DNA of 32,991 nucleotides from CAJBVG01 sp044337515. Lineage in GTDB: Bacteria > Bacteroidota > Bacteroidia > Sphingobacteriales > Sphingobacteriaceae. The notes below the pieces were generated by a model. That model had not been told where the DNA came from. It made no database searches and worked only from the letters and a program-made list of their open reading frames with translations. Each line of letters opens with the position of its first letter. Position 1 is the stretch's first letter. Shown piece by piece: positions 22,145-31,209 of the stretch. Position numbers and translations under genes: made by a program. The stretch is from positions 1 through 32,991 of the forward strand of contig JBIINK010000024.1 of NCBI GenBank assembly GCA_044337515.1, given 5' to 3'.

Positions 22145-23290
22145 ATGAATTGGATATTCAGTAAAACAAAAGGCGACATTTGGATTTGGCTAGTAGTAGC
22201 CTTCCTTTCCTTGATTTCATTATTGGCGGTGTATAGTTCTACTGGCACATTAGCTTATAAGTTTCAATCGGGGAATACTGAATATTATTTATTCAAGCAT
22301 TTATCTTTAATGATTGTGGGCTTAGTGTTAATGTGGTTAGCTCATTTGCTTGATTATCGATATTACTCTAGAATTTCTCAAATATTAATTTTTCTTTCAA
22401 TACCATTATTGCTTTATACTTTATTATTCGGTAGTGAAATTAATCAGGCTAGTCGTTGGATTTCTATCCCTTTTACTGGACAAACATTTCAAACATCCGA
22501 TTTAGCAAAACTTGCTTTAATTATGTATTTGGCACGTGAGTTATCTCGTAGGCAAGAAAACATTAAAGATTTCAAGAAATCATTCATGCCAATTATACTT
22601 TCGGTTACTGTTATTATTGGATTAATTGCTCCTGCAAACTTTTCAACTGCACTTATGCTTTTTGGAACAGCATCATTAATTATGTTAATTGGTCGTGTTA
22701 GTTTTAGGCAAATTTCTTTATCTGCAATTGCAGTAGGTTTAATACTTGTAATCGTTGTGTTTTTTGGTCCTCGTCGTGAAACCTACCGTTCACGTATCAA
22801 TACCTTTTTGAATCATGAGCAAGTAGATGCCGATAAACGTTATCAATCTGATCATGCAAAAATTGCCATAGCTACAGGTGGTGTGTTCGGCAAAGGTCCA
22901 GGAAACAGTACCGAGCAGAACTTTTTGCCACAAGCTTATTCCGATTTTATTTTCACCATAATCATAGAAGAATATGGATTAATTGGAGGTGCTTTAGTTA
23001 TTTTAGCCTACCTCTTTTTCTTATATCGATCGATAAAAATTATTACAAAAGCGCCGAAAGCATTTGGTGCTTTATTAGCCTGTGGGTTAAGTTTTAGTTT
23101 GGTTATACAAGCATTTGCAAACATGGCAGTTGCTGTAAATCTAATGCCTGTAACAGGTGTGCCTTTACCATTAGTGAGTATGGGAGGAACATCAATATTA
23201 TTTACCAGTATTGCTTTTGGAATCATACTAAGTATTAGTAGAGATGTAGAAGAAATGCAACAAACAGAGAAAACAGATGAAGCCGCCTAG
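22145..23290 (+). CDS. ftsW: Septal peptidoglycan polymerase FtsW (SEDS family)
   Basis: Integral membrane glycosyltransferase that polymerises lipid II at the septum together with FtsI. The 381-residue protein has about ten membrane spans starting at IWIWLVVAFLSLISLLAVYSS. SEDS signatures are present: FQTSDLAKLALIMYLARELSR, the long extracellular loop GGVFGKGPGNSTEQNFLPQA with YSDFIFTIIIEEYGLIGG, and NLMPVTGVPLPLVSMGGTS. RodA is the alternative, but the dcw location next to murD and murG favours FtsW. It overlaps murG by 14 bases. Confidence 0.95.
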   Translation: MNWIFSKTKGDIWIWLVVAFLSLISLLAVYSSTGTLAYKFQSGNTEYYLFKHLSLMIVGLVLMWLAHLLDYRYYSRISQILIFLSIPLLLYTLLFGSEINQASRWISIPFTGQTFQTSDLAKLALIMYLARELSRRQENIKDFKKSFMPIILSVTVIIGLIAPANFSTALMLFGTASLIMLIGRVSFRQISLSAIAVGLILVIVVFFGPRRETYRSRINTFLNHEQVDADKRYQSDHAKIAIATGGVFGKGPGNSTEQNFLPQAYSDFIFTIIIEEYGLIGGALVILAYLFFLYRSIKIITKAPKAFGALLACGLSFSLVIQAFANMAVAVNLMPVTGVPLPLVSMGGTSILFTSIAFGIILSISRDVEEMQQTEKTDEAA

Positions 23291-24380
23291 AATTATCATT
23301 AGTGGAGGAGGTACTGGAGGCCATGTATTTCCTGCGATTGCGATAGCAAATGCTATTCGCGCAAAACGCCCGGATGCTGAGTTTCTTTTTGTTGGTGCAC
23401 TAGGTAAAATTGAAATGGAAAAAGTGCCTCAAGCGGGGTATAAAATTATCGGACTAGACATCAAAGGACTTCAACGAAAACTAACATTTGATAACTTGAA
23501 ATTCCCTTTACGATTAATCAATAGTCTGTTGAAATCATCGAACATATTAAAAGAATTTAAGGCTGATGTTGCTGTTGGTGTTGGAGGTTATGCTTCTGGA
23601 CCATTGTTATACATGGCTTCAAAAAAAAATATACCCTACGTTATTCAAGAACAAAATTCTTATCCGGGAATTACCAATAAATTATTGGCAAAAAATGCCT
23701 CAAAAATTTGTGTTGCTTATGATGGGATGAATCAGTTTTTTCCTCAAGAAAAATTGATGTATACCGGGAATCCTGTACGTTCTGAGTTATTAGAAATATC
23801 TGGATTGAGAGAAAAAGGATATGCCCATTTTGAATTAGACCCGAACAAGCCAACCATTTTTATCACGGGTGGAAGTTTGGGTGCACGTACTTTGAATGAA
23901 AGCATTTTGAATTTTGTGAACGAAATAAATGCCTCAGAAGTCCAATTAATATGGCAAACAGGGCGGTTTTACTATTCCACAATTGTTGAAAATGCTAGCC
24001 GTAAATTCCACGGTGGAGTCAAGATATTTGAGTTTATTAGTAGTATGGATATGGCATATGCTGTTGCCGACGTCATTATAGCGAGAGCAGGGGCTGGAAC
24101 CATATCGGAATTGTGCTTAGTTGGTAAGCCAGTAATACTGGTTCCATCGCCCAATGTGGCTGAGGATCACCAAACTAAGAATGCAATGTCATTAGTAAAA
24201 CATGATGCTGCATTGCTTGTAAAAGATAACGTAGCCGTAAATGAATTGATGCCAATGGCATTAGAATTATTGAAAAATAAATCGCAAATGAAAGCACTTT
24301 CGGAAGCGATCAAAAAATTAGCAATGCCAAATGCTGCAGATATTATCGCAGATGAGGTGTTAAAGTTGGTAAAAAGATAA
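23277..24380 (+). CDS. murG: UDP-GlcNAc:undecaprenyl-PP-MurNAc-pentapeptide GlcNAc transferase
   Basis: Peripheral membrane glycosyltransferase (GT28) converting lipid I to lipid II. The 367-residue protein starts with RIIISGGGTGGHVFPAIAIA, the N-terminal glycine-rich loop. It has VGGYASGPLLYMA, QEQNSYPGITN, TGNPVR, FITGGSLGARTLN and the donor-site block IARAGAGTISELCLVGKPVILVPSPNVAEDHQTKNA. The start lies inside the end of ftsW (14-base overlap), suggesting coupling, and murC starts one base after its stop. Confidence 0.97.
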   Translation: MKPPRIIISGGGTGGHVFPAIAIANAIRAKRPDAEFLFVGALGKIEMEKVPQAGYKIIGLDIKGLQRKLTFDNLKFPLRLINSLLKSSNILKEFKADVAVGVGGYASGPLLYMASKKNIPYVIQEQNSYPGITNKLLAKNASKICVAYDGMNQFFPQEKLMYTGNPVRSELLEISGLREKGYAHFELDPNKPTIFITGGSLGARTLNESILNFVNEINASEVQLIWQTGRFYYSTIVENASRKFHGGVKIFEFISSMDMAYAVADVIIARAGAGTISELCLVGKPVILVPSPNVAEDHQTKNAMSLVKHDAALLVKDNVAVNELMPMALELLKNKSQMKALSEAIKKLAMPNAADIIADEVLKLVKR

Positions 24381-24381
24381 A

Positions 24382-25740
24382 ATGAGATTAGAACATATCC
24401 ATAGAGTTTATTTGATTGGTATCGGGGGAATCGGTATGAGTGGCTTGGCGAGGTACTTCAACAAACGTGGATGTGTTGTGGCTGGATACGATCGTACATC
24501 AACGGTATTGACTAAAGAATTGGAAGCAGAAGGAATTTCAATTACATATATCGATGATGCTGCAGAAATTCATCCAGATTTTTTAGTGCATGATCCGAAT
24601 ACACTTGTGATTTTTACTCCAGCTATTCCAAAACATAGTTTAATTTTTAATTACTTTTCGAACTACGATTTTATTTTACGTAAACGTTCACAAGTTTTAG
24701 GAATTATTTCTGATGGATCATTTACCATCGCTGTTGCAGGTACACATGGTAAAACAACAACGTCATCGTTAATTGCACATTTGCTAAAAGATTCTGGATA
24801 CGATTGCTCTGCATTTCTTGGTGGCATCGCTACGAATTATCAAAGTAATGTTTTGTTTGGTGATAATAATGTGATGGTGGTAGAAGCAGATGAATTTGAT
24901 CGTTCGTTTTTAACCTTACATCCCGATATCGCTATTGTTACTTCAATGGATGCCGATCACTTGGACATCTACGGAGATAAAAATCATATTGAAGAGTCAT
25001 TCAGATTATTTGCATCGCAAGTAAAACGAACCGGAAAGTTAATTTATAAATATCAATTGCCAATAAAACGCGATGGTATTACTTACGGTATCAATTCTAC
25101 TAGCGCAGAGTATACTTCACATAATATTCGAATTGTAAATGGAACATTCGTGTTTGATTTTAAAAATGGTTCGAAAGAAATTAGAGATATTGAATTAGGT
25201 ATTGCAGGTTTTCATAATGTGGAGAATGCAACTGCTGCGATTATCGTTGGATTGCAATTAGGAATATCAGACGAAAAAATTAAAGCTGCTTTTAAAAACT
25301 TTAAAGGTGTTAAAAGAAGATTTGAATACATCGTTAAAAATGATGAGCAAGTTTATATCGATGATTATGCTCATCATCCAGAAGAGCTTAGAGCTTGTTT
25401 GAATTCCGTTCGTCAGTTATACCCGAATAGAAAACTAACAACTGTTTTTCAACCACACTTGTATTCACGTACAAGAGATTTCGCAGATGGGTTTTCGGAA
25501 GTATTATCCAATAGTGATGAATTAATTTTATTAGACATCTATCCGGCAAGAGAACTTCCAATATTAGGAGTAAGCTCGGAAATGATTTTAGACAATGTTG
25601 ATTTAGTAAATAAAATGATGTGCTCGAAACAAAATTTAGTTTCATTGCTAGCATCAAAAAAAATAGATGTGTTATTAACCGTTGGTGCTGGAGATATTGA
25701 TACGTTAGTAGATCCTATCCGACAAATGTTGACGAAATGA
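24382..25740 (+). CDS. murC: UDP-MurNAc:L-alanine ligase
   Basis: Cytosolic ligase that adds the first amino acid to UDP-MurNAc. The 452-residue protein has the N-terminal Rossmann motif GIGGIGMSGLA, the Mur P-loop AGTHGKTTT (119-127; His instead of Asn is the MurC form), VEADEFDRSFL, TSMDADHLDIYGD and the C-terminal DDYAHHPEEL and FQPHLYSRTRDF blocks. Mpl-type recycling ligase is the main alternative but is normally found outside the dcw cluster and lacks this exact pattern. Its TGA stop overlaps the ATG of ftsQ (ATGA). Confidence 0.96.
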   Translation: MRLEHIHRVYLIGIGGIGMSGLARYFNKRGCVVAGYDRTSTVLTKELEAEGISITYIDDAAEIHPDFLVHDPNTLVIFTPAIPKHSLIFNYFSNYDFILRKRSQVLGIISDGSFTIAVAGTHGKTTTSSLIAHLLKDSGYDCSAFLGGIATNYQSNVLFGDNNVMVVEADEFDRSFLTLHPDIAIVTSMDADHLDIYGDKNHIEESFRLFASQVKRTGKLIYKYQLPIKRDGITYGINSTSAEYTSHNIRIVNGTFVFDFKNGSKEIRDIELGIAGFHNVENATAAIIVGLQLGISDEKIKAAFKNFKGVKRRFEYIVKNDEQVYIDDYAHHPEELRACLNSVRQLYPNRKLTTVFQPHLYSRTRDFADGFSEVLSNSDELILLDIYPARELPILGVSSEMILDNVDLVNKMMCSKQNLVSLLASKKIDVLLTVGAGDIDTLVDPIRQMLTK

Positions 25741-26591
25741 AAAAGATCAACTGGAAACTCATTGGTATTGTTTCCTTGTGGGTCATTGGTGTAAGTACAG
25801 TGCTAACATCACTTGCATTTACTGAAATTAGACAACAACGCGTTCTTTGTAAAAAAATAGAAATTAATATAAATCGTGATGATGAAAATTATTTCATCAA
25901 TAAACAGGATGTATATAAAATTCTTTATTCGGCTGGTGATTCATTGATAGGAACAAGAATTGAAAGAATACCAGTGAGTTTATTGGAGCGTTTAATACGT
26001 ATGAATAAATACGTTGAAGATGCTGATGTGTTTATCGATATCAAAGGAAGACTTCAGGTAAATATTGAACAACGCAAACCAATGTTACGAATAATGAATA
26101 GTACAAACCAGAGTTTTTATATTGACGAAAAAGGTGGGAAGATGCCTTTATCATCATTATATACTGCGAATGTATTAATTGCGAATGGAAATATTGACGA
26201 GCATTATGATGGAAAGAATGATAGTATTTCGAGTGTATTATTGAAATCATTATTTTATTTAACAAATGTAATTCGTCATGATAAATTTTGGAATGCTCAG
26301 GTGGAGCAGATTTACATTGAAACCAATCAGGACATTGTATTAATTCCTCGTGTAGGCGATCATAAAATTATTTTCGGTGATACGAGTAATACAATAGAAA
26401 AATTTGAAAACCTTTTGGTGTTTTACCAAAAAGCTTTACCAAAAGTTGGATGGCAAACATACCATACCATCAATGTGAAGTTTAAAGGACAATTGGTTTG
26501 TAGTAGAAGAGATAAAGCAGAATTACCTGTAATTAGTTTAAACGATAGTTTAATAAAAGCAGTGGATTCAGTAAGTATAAAAAAGAATTAA
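25737..26591 (+). CDS. ftsQ: Cell division protein FtsQ (DivIB)
   Basis: Single-span protein of the divisome that connects early and late division proteins. The 284-residue product has a short cytoplasmic N-terminus, one membrane span (about 7-27), and a periplasmic part. The latter starts with a POTRA-like segment (KKIEININRDDENYFINKQDVYKIL) and continues with the FtsQ core (VEDADVFIDIKGRLQVNIEQRKPMLRI, FYIDEKGGKMPLSS). Sequence conservation is low; topology, the POTRA pattern and location between murC and ftsA support the call. It overlaps murC by four bases and ends 14 bp before ftsA. Confidence 0.9.
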   Translation: MKKINWKLIGIVSLWVIGVSTVLTSLAFTEIRQQRVLCKKIEININRDDENYFINKQDVYKILYSAGDSLIGTRIERIPVSLLERLIRMNKYVEDADVFIDIKGRLQVNIEQRKPMLRIMNSTNQSFYIDEKGGKMPLSSLYTANVLIANGNIDEHYDGKNDSISSVLLKSLFYLTNVIRHDKFWNAQVEQIYIETNQDIVLIPRVGDHKIIFGDTSNTIEKFENLLVFYQKALPKVGWQTYHTINVKFKGQLVCSRRDKAELPVISLNDSLIKAVDSVSIKKN

Positions 26592-26605
26592 AAAATTATA
26601 AGGAT

Positions 26606-27955
26606 ATGGAAAATTCGGATATCGTAGTTGGACTAGACATTGGAACCACAAAGATTTGTGCTATTGTGGGAATGCGCACTGAGCATGGAAAAATTGAAGT
26701 GCTAGGAATGGGGAAAGCTGAATCGGCTGGTGTTTCCAGAGGTGTAGTGACTAACATTGAGAAAACGATTAAAGGTATTAAAGCAGCAATTGAAGAAGCA
26801 GCATTGAAATCTAATTGCGACATTTCTGAAGTCGTAGTTGGTATAGCTGGTCAACATATAAAAAGTTTACAACACCGTGGTATTATTGTAAGAAATTCTA
26901 CTGAAGATGAAATCAATAGAAACGATGTAGATCGTTTGATTGAGGACATGTATCGTTTAGCTATGCCTCCAGGTGAAAAAATTATTCATGTGTTACCACA
27001 AGAATTTACAGTGGATAACGAGCAAGGAATTTTAGAACCAATCGGAATGTCGGGTATTCGTTTAGAAGCGAATTTCCACGTTATTACTGGTCAAATTACA
27101 GCTGCAAATAATATCATCAAATGTATTGAACGAGCAAGTTTATTTGCTACAGATATGGTACTTGAACCATTAGCTTCTGCTGATGCAGTGTTGAGTGATG
27201 AAGAAAAAGAAGCAGGTGTAGTATTAGTAGATATTGGTGGTGGTACTTCTGATATTGCAATTTTCTACGAAGGAATTATACGTCATACTGCTGTTATCCC
27301 ATTTGGTGGTAATAGTATCACAGAAGATATTCGCGAAGGTTGTGCAGTAATGAAAAATACAGCCGAAGCATTGAAAGTAAAATTTGGTTCTGCATTAGCA
27401 GATGAAAATAAAGATGAAGAAGTTATTTCGATTCAAGGATTAAAAGGTCGTGAGCCGAAAGAAGTTTCTGTGAAGAATTTAGCTTATATCATTCAAGCTC
27501 GTATGGAAGAAATTCTAGAGCAAGTGAAATATGAAATTCAAGCTTCAGGTTTTGAAAAGAAAATTCGTGCAGGTGCTGGTATCGTAGTTACTGGTGGTGG
27601 TGCACAACTTAAGCACATCACACAATTAGTAGAATACATTACAGGTATTGATGCACGTATTGGTTATCCAAATGAGCATTTAGCAAAAACTAATTTCGAT
27701 GATATTAAAAGTCCAATGTATTCAACAGGTATCGGACTTGTAATAAAAGGATTGCAATACATTGAAATGCAACGTGAGAAAGCAATTCGTAATTCAAAAG
27801 GAATTACTGCTATCGACACAAAAGACAAGCCAACGCCTAAAACAGAACGTGAGCAAAAGCAAGGAAGATCATTCTTAGAAGGAATCATCAAAAAAAGTGA
27901 ACAGTTCTTTTTAAAGGATATTGAAAACATCGACGACAAAGGGTTTACAAAATAA
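26606..27955 (+). CDS. ftsA: Cell division protein FtsA
   Basis: Actin-like ATPase that tethers FtsZ to the inner membrane. The 449-residue protein has the phosphate-1 motif VVGLDIGTTKICAIVG, the SHS2/1C region (VVVGIAGQHIKS), the phosphate-2 motif VLVDIGGGTSDIAIF and the adenosine motif IVVTGGGAQLKHI. A linker rich in Lys, Thr and Gln follows (about 400-425). The C-terminal helix SFLEGIIKKSEQFFLKDIE is amphipathic and suits membrane binding, although it is less terminal than in E. coli. It precedes ftsZ by 48 bp. Confidence 0.96.
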   Translation: MENSDIVVGLDIGTTKICAIVGMRTEHGKIEVLGMGKAESAGVSRGVVTNIEKTIKGIKAAIEEAALKSNCDISEVVVGIAGQHIKSLQHRGIIVRNSTEDEINRNDVDRLIEDMYRLAMPPGEKIIHVLPQEFTVDNEQGILEPIGMSGIRLEANFHVITGQITAANNIIKCIERASLFATDMVLEPLASADAVLSDEEKEAGVVLVDIGGGTSDIAIFYEGIIRHTAVIPFGGNSITEDIREGCAVMKNTAEALKVKFGSALADENKDEEVISIQGLKGREPKEVSVKNLAYIIQARMEEILEQVKYEIQASGFEKKIRAGAGIVVTGGGAQLKHITQLVEYITGIDARIGYPNEHLAKTNFDDIKSPMYSTGIGLVIKGLQYIEMQREKAIRNSKGITAIDTKDKPTPKTEREQKQGRSFLEGIIKKSEQFFLKDIENIDDKGFTK

Positions 27956-28003
27956 ATCCAAATCAATAAATATTAAAACATAAACATTAAAACAATATAA
28001 GAC

Positions 28004-29677
28004 ATGAAATTCGAGATGCTGAAAGACAAATCATCAATTATAAAAGTAATTGGTGTTGGTGGTGGCGGTGGTAATGCTGTCAATCACATGTACAATCAAG
28101 GAATCGTAGGTGTAGATTTCATCATTTGTAATACAGATGCACAAGCATTGGAGTTAAGTCCAATCCCGAACAAAATACAATTAGGCGCTAGTCTTACCGA
28201 AGGTAGAGGAGCCGGTTCAATGCCAGAAGTAGGTATGAACTCCGCTATTGAATCTATTGATGATGTAAAAGAATTATTAGGTTCAACTACCAAAATGATT
28301 TTCATCACAGCAGGTATGGGTGGTGGTACAGGTACAGGAGCTAGTCCTATTATTGCGCAAGCCGCAAAAGAAATGGGGATATTAACGGTAGGTATTGTTA
28401 CAACACCATTTAATTTTGAAGGTAAACGCAGAAAAATTCAAGCGGAAGAAGGATTAGAAGCTTTCAAAAAACATGTCGATACGTTATTAGTTATTTCGAA
28501 CGATAAACTTCGTGAGATGTATGGAAACTTAACACTTTCTAATGCATTTGCTGAAGCAGATAATATTTTAACAACGGCCGCTAAAGGCATCGCCGAAATT
28601 ATTACAGTACCAGGTTACATCAACGTTGACTTTGAAGATGTGAAAACAGTAATGCAAAGTAGTGGTGTGGCAATAATGGGATCAGCATCTGCTGAGGGTG
28701 AAGGCAGAGCATTTAAAGCAGTACAAAATGCATTAGCTTCTCCATTGTTAAATGATAATGATATTGAAGGTGCACGCTATATCTTATTAAATATTACTTC
28801 AGGAGAAGAAGAAGTATTGATGGATGAAGTTTCTGAAATCACAGACTATATTCAAAACCAAGCAGGCTTAACTGCAGATATTATTTGGGGAAATTGCTAC
28901 GATGAAACGTTAGGAGATAAAATCTCTGTAACGCTTATTGCTACTGGCTTTCAGACTAAGGAAGAACGATTTTCTAAAGTAACTCCTAATGCAGAAAAAA
29001 AAGTAATTCCATTATCAATCGAAAATAAATCGACGGTAGAAAATGTAATTCCACATTTAAATATTACAATTGAAAATAACGAAGTAGTTCCAGCTGTTTC
29101 TCGTATTGAGGAATTAATTGCAGTGCGTGATGAAGAAAAAGTGATGGAGCGATTAATTGAAGAATCTCCAGCAGTAAAGAAAGCACCTGCAATGGTTCTT
29201 AAAACTCATGTAGTTGAAGAAACAGAAAAAGCAGTTATCATTAAAGAAGATATTAAAAGAGAATCACCTGCATCATCAACAAAGCAAGTGAACTTATTTG
29301 ATTTTATTCCAGCTCCTGAACCTAAACAAGAGCAGGTAATGGAACAAGAGCCATTCCGTTTATTAGACAAAGAGAGTGTTGAATTTACAATCATCAACAA
29401 AACTCCTGTAGAAAATGAAGAGTCTGATGAGTTAGAGGAGCAAATGAAGAAAAACAAAGAACGTATTAATCGTTTGAAAGAATTGAGTATGCGTTTAAGA
29501 ACACCGAATGGAGTAAATGATTTAGAAAGCGAACCAGCGTATTTACGCAAAAAGCAAAATCTAGAGAATACACCATTATCAACTGAATCACAAGTTTCAC
29601 GTTATACGATGAACGACGACAGCGGACAACCACAAATTCGTCCGAATAACCCGTTCCTACACGACAACGTAGACTAG
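28004..29677 (+). CDS. ftsZ: Cell division protein FtsZ
   Basis: Tubulin-like GTPase that polymerises into the division ring. The 557-residue protein has the GTPase domain (about 10-320) with GVGGGGGNAVNHM, the tubulin signature GGGTGTG (106-112), the TTPFNFEGKRR block and NVDFEDVKTVMQ (T7 loop). A long, acidic, poorly conserved linker (about 330-500) follows. The tail has EPAYLRKK and the terminal peptide IRPNNPFLHDNVD, the Bacteroidota form of the FtsA-binding C-terminus. It is the last gene of the cluster; a strong terminator follows 24 bp after its stop. Confidence 0.98.
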   Translation: MKFEMLKDKSSIIKVIGVGGGGGNAVNHMYNQGIVGVDFIICNTDAQALELSPIPNKIQLGASLTEGRGAGSMPEVGMNSAIESIDDVKELLGSTTKMIFITAGMGGGTGTGASPIIAQAAKEMGILTVGIVTTPFNFEGKRRKIQAEEGLEAFKKHVDTLLVISNDKLREMYGNLTLSNAFAEADNILTTAAKGIAEIITVPGYINVDFEDVKTVMQSSGVAIMGSASAEGEGRAFKAVQNALASPLLNDNDIEGARYILLNITSGEEEVLMDEVSEITDYIQNQAGLTADIIWGNCYDETLGDKISVTLIATGFQTKEERFSKVTPNAEKKVIPLSIENKSTVENVIPHLNITIENNEVVPAVSRIEELIAVRDEEKVMERLIEESPAVKKAPAMVLKTHVVEETEKAVIIKEDIKRESPASSTKQVNLFDFIPAPEPKQEQVMEQEPFRLLDKESVEFTIINKTPVENEESDELEEQMKKNKERINRLKELSMRLRTPNGVNDLESEPAYLRKKQNLENTPLSTESQVSRYTMNDDSGQPQIRPNNPFLHDNVD

Positions 29678-29701
29678 TAAAACATATTTAAAATAGCCGT
29701 A

Positions 29702-29737
29702 AGCGTTATTCGGGAAACCGGGTGGCGCTTTTTTTTT
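29702..29737 (+). terminator. Terminator of the dcw cluster
   Basis: AGCGTTATTCGG (29702-29713) and CCGGGTGGCGCT (29718-29729) form a 12-bp RNA stem with four G-U pairs and a GAAA tetraloop, followed by eight or more T. The G-U pairs form only in the plus-strand transcript, so the hairpin is directional. Confidence 0.9.
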
Positions 29738-29738
29738 A

Positions 29739-29821
29739 ATATGATAATATGTTAATGGGATAATATGTTAATGGGATAATATGTCATTTTCGCATTTGCA
29801 TATCTGCACATTTGCACATTT
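29739..29821. repeat. Compound tandem tract between ftsZ terminator and the oxoamine synthase gene
   Basis: A 16-bp unit (GATAATATGTTAATGG) starts at 29743, 29759 and 29775 (the third incomplete). A second family follows (29790-29821), GCATTTGCATATCTGCACAT, related to the tract at 5169-5250. The two unit types are adjacent here. Confidence 0.75.
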
Positions 29822-29827
29822 TTTTCG

Positions 29828-29835
29828 TATTTTTG
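29828..29835 (+). promoter_or_regulatory. Promoter -7 element of the oxoamine synthase gene
   Basis: TATTTTTG matches TAnnTTTG exactly, 29 nt before the TTG start codon. TTTG sequences occur upstream at 29811 and 29795 but at atypical spacing, so the -33 element is uncertain. Confidence 0.5.
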
Positions 29836-29864
29836 GCTTTTTAGTACATTAAACCCCTAAAACG

Positions 29865-31109
29865 TTGGATTTATTTAATAAACTTTCGAATCGTGGCCCT
29901 CTTGGTCAGCACCAAAAAATGGCACACGGATATTTCACTTTTCCAAAATTGGAAGGTGAAATTAGTAACCGCATGGTATTTCGTGGTAAAGAGCACTTAG
30001 TATGGAGCTTAAACAATTACTTAGGATTAGCAAATCATCCTGAAGTTCGTAAGGCTGATGCCGAAGGAGCTGCACAATATGGTTTAGCATTACCCATGGG
30101 TGCTCGTATGATGTCTGGTAATTCTAATCAACATGAGCAATTGGAGCGTAACCTTGCAGAATTTGTTAAACGCGAAGATGCATTCTTATTAAACTATGGA
30201 TACCAAGGTATGGTGTCGATCATTGATACCTTAGTAAACAGACATGATGTAATAGTATACGATGCTGAATCGCATGCTTGTATAATTGATGGTGTTCGTT
30301 TACATCAAGGAAAACGTTATGTATATAACCATAACGATATGGCTAGTCTTGAAAAACAACTTGAGCGTGCTACTAAATTAATTGAAGGAACTGAAGGTGG
30401 TATTTTAGTAATCACTGAAGGTGTATTTGGTATGTCGGGTGCACAAGGAAATTTAAAAGGTGTAGTAGAATTAAAGAAGAAATTTGATTTCCGTTTATTA
30501 GTTGATGATGCACATGGTTTTGGAACGATGGGCCCAACTGGAGCAGGAACAGATGAAGAACAAGGTGTTCAAGAAGGAGTAGATGTTTACTTTGGTACTT
30601 TCGCAAAATCAATGGCAGGTATCGGAGCATTCGTTGCTTCAACAGAAGATGTTGTTAACTTCTTAAGATATAATATGCGTTCGCAAACCTTTGCGAAAAC
30701 GATCCCAATGCCGATGGTAATTGGGCTATTAAAAAGGTTAGAATTATTACGCACAAACCCCGAATTGAAGAACAATCTGTGGAAAATAGTCCATGCCTTA
30801 CAGACCGGCTTACGTGAAAGAGGCTTCGATATTGGCAAAACAAGCTCTCCAGTGACCCCTGTTTTCCTAACAGGTACCCTTACGGAAGCAACCAACATTG
30901 TGATGGATTTACGTGAAAATTACAGCATTTTTTGCTCGATAGTAACCTATCCAGTTGTACCTAAAGGCGTGATAATGTTGAGGTTAATACCTTCAGCGAT
31001 CCATACATTGGCCGATGTTGAAGAAACCCTAAAAGCCTATTCGGAAGTTGGCGAAAAGCTAAAAGAGGGCTTTTACGAAAATAATTCGCCTTTGGAAATG
31101 AAAGCTTAA
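29865..31109 (+). CDS. Alpha-oxoamine synthase, serine palmitoyltransferase-like
   Basis: Pyridoxal-phosphate enzyme of the class II aminotransferase fold that condenses an amino acid with an acyl-CoA. The 414-residue protein has NNYLGLANHPE, the stacking His137 in DAESHACI, Asp214 and His217 in LVDDAHG, and the PLP lysine Lys248 in GTFAKSMAG. Candidates are serine palmitoyltransferase (sphingolipids, common in Bacteroidota), 8-amino-7-oxononanoate synthase (BioF) and KBL; the opening segment RGPLGQH-AHGYFTFPKLEG matches my recollection of Bacteroidota SPT homologues. The start is a TTG: an upstream in-frame stop (29850-29852) and conservation of MDLFNKL leave no ATG option before residue 19. 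It stands after the dcw terminator with its own promoter. Confidence 0.85.
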   Translation: MDLFNKLSNRGPLGQHQKMAHGYFTFPKLEGEISNRMVFRGKEHLVWSLNNYLGLANHPEVRKADAEGAAQYGLALPMGARMMSGNSNQHEQLERNLAEFVKREDAFLLNYGYQGMVSIIDTLVNRHDVIVYDAESHACIIDGVRLHQGKRYVYNHNDMASLEKQLERATKLIEGTEGGILVITEGVFGMSGAQGNLKGVVELKKKFDFRLLVDDAHGFGTMGPTGAGTDEEQGVQEGVDVYFGTFAKSMAGIGAFVASTEDVVNFLRYNMRSQTFAKTIPMPMVIGLLKRLELLRTNPELKNNLWKIVHALQTGLRERGFDIGKTSSPVTPVFLTGTLTEATNIVMDLRENYSIFCSIVTYPVVPKGVIMLRLIPSAIHTLADVEETLKAYSEVGEKLKEGFYENNSPLEMKA

Positions 31110-31128
31110 AATTAATTGAAATTAGGTA

Positions 31129-31159
31129 TTGATAAGCTCAATAATTCATTTTACATTAG
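31129..31159 (+). promoter_or_regulatory. Possible promoter of the histone-like gene
   Basis: TTG (31129-31131) lies 20 nt before TACATTAG (31152-31159), one base off TAnnTTTG. The start of transcription would be about 45 nt before the ATG, leaving room for the ribosome binding site. Confidence 0.4.
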
Positions 31160-31194
31160 CTAAAACAAACAAATTAGTGTAAAACCAAAACCTT

Positions 31195-31201
31195 AAAGGA
31201 G
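31195..31201 (+). promoter_or_regulatory. Strong Shine-Dalgarno sequence
   Basis: AAAGGAG is spaced eight bases from the ATG at 31210. Most genes in this window show no such sequence, as expected for Bacteroidota, so this one is exceptional. Confidence 0.6.
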
Positions 31202-31209
31202 TTTTCAAA

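Noticed and set aside
22240..22260. TGGCAC sequence as a sigma-54 promoter
   Set aside because: It lies inside ftsW and lacks a TTGC element at the required distance.
14115..29677. Possible missing genes (murF, murB, ddl) as evidence of deletion in the dcw cluster
   Set aside because: The gene order seen is, from memory, the usual Bacteroidota arrangement. Their absence is not unusual, and no remnant of them is present.
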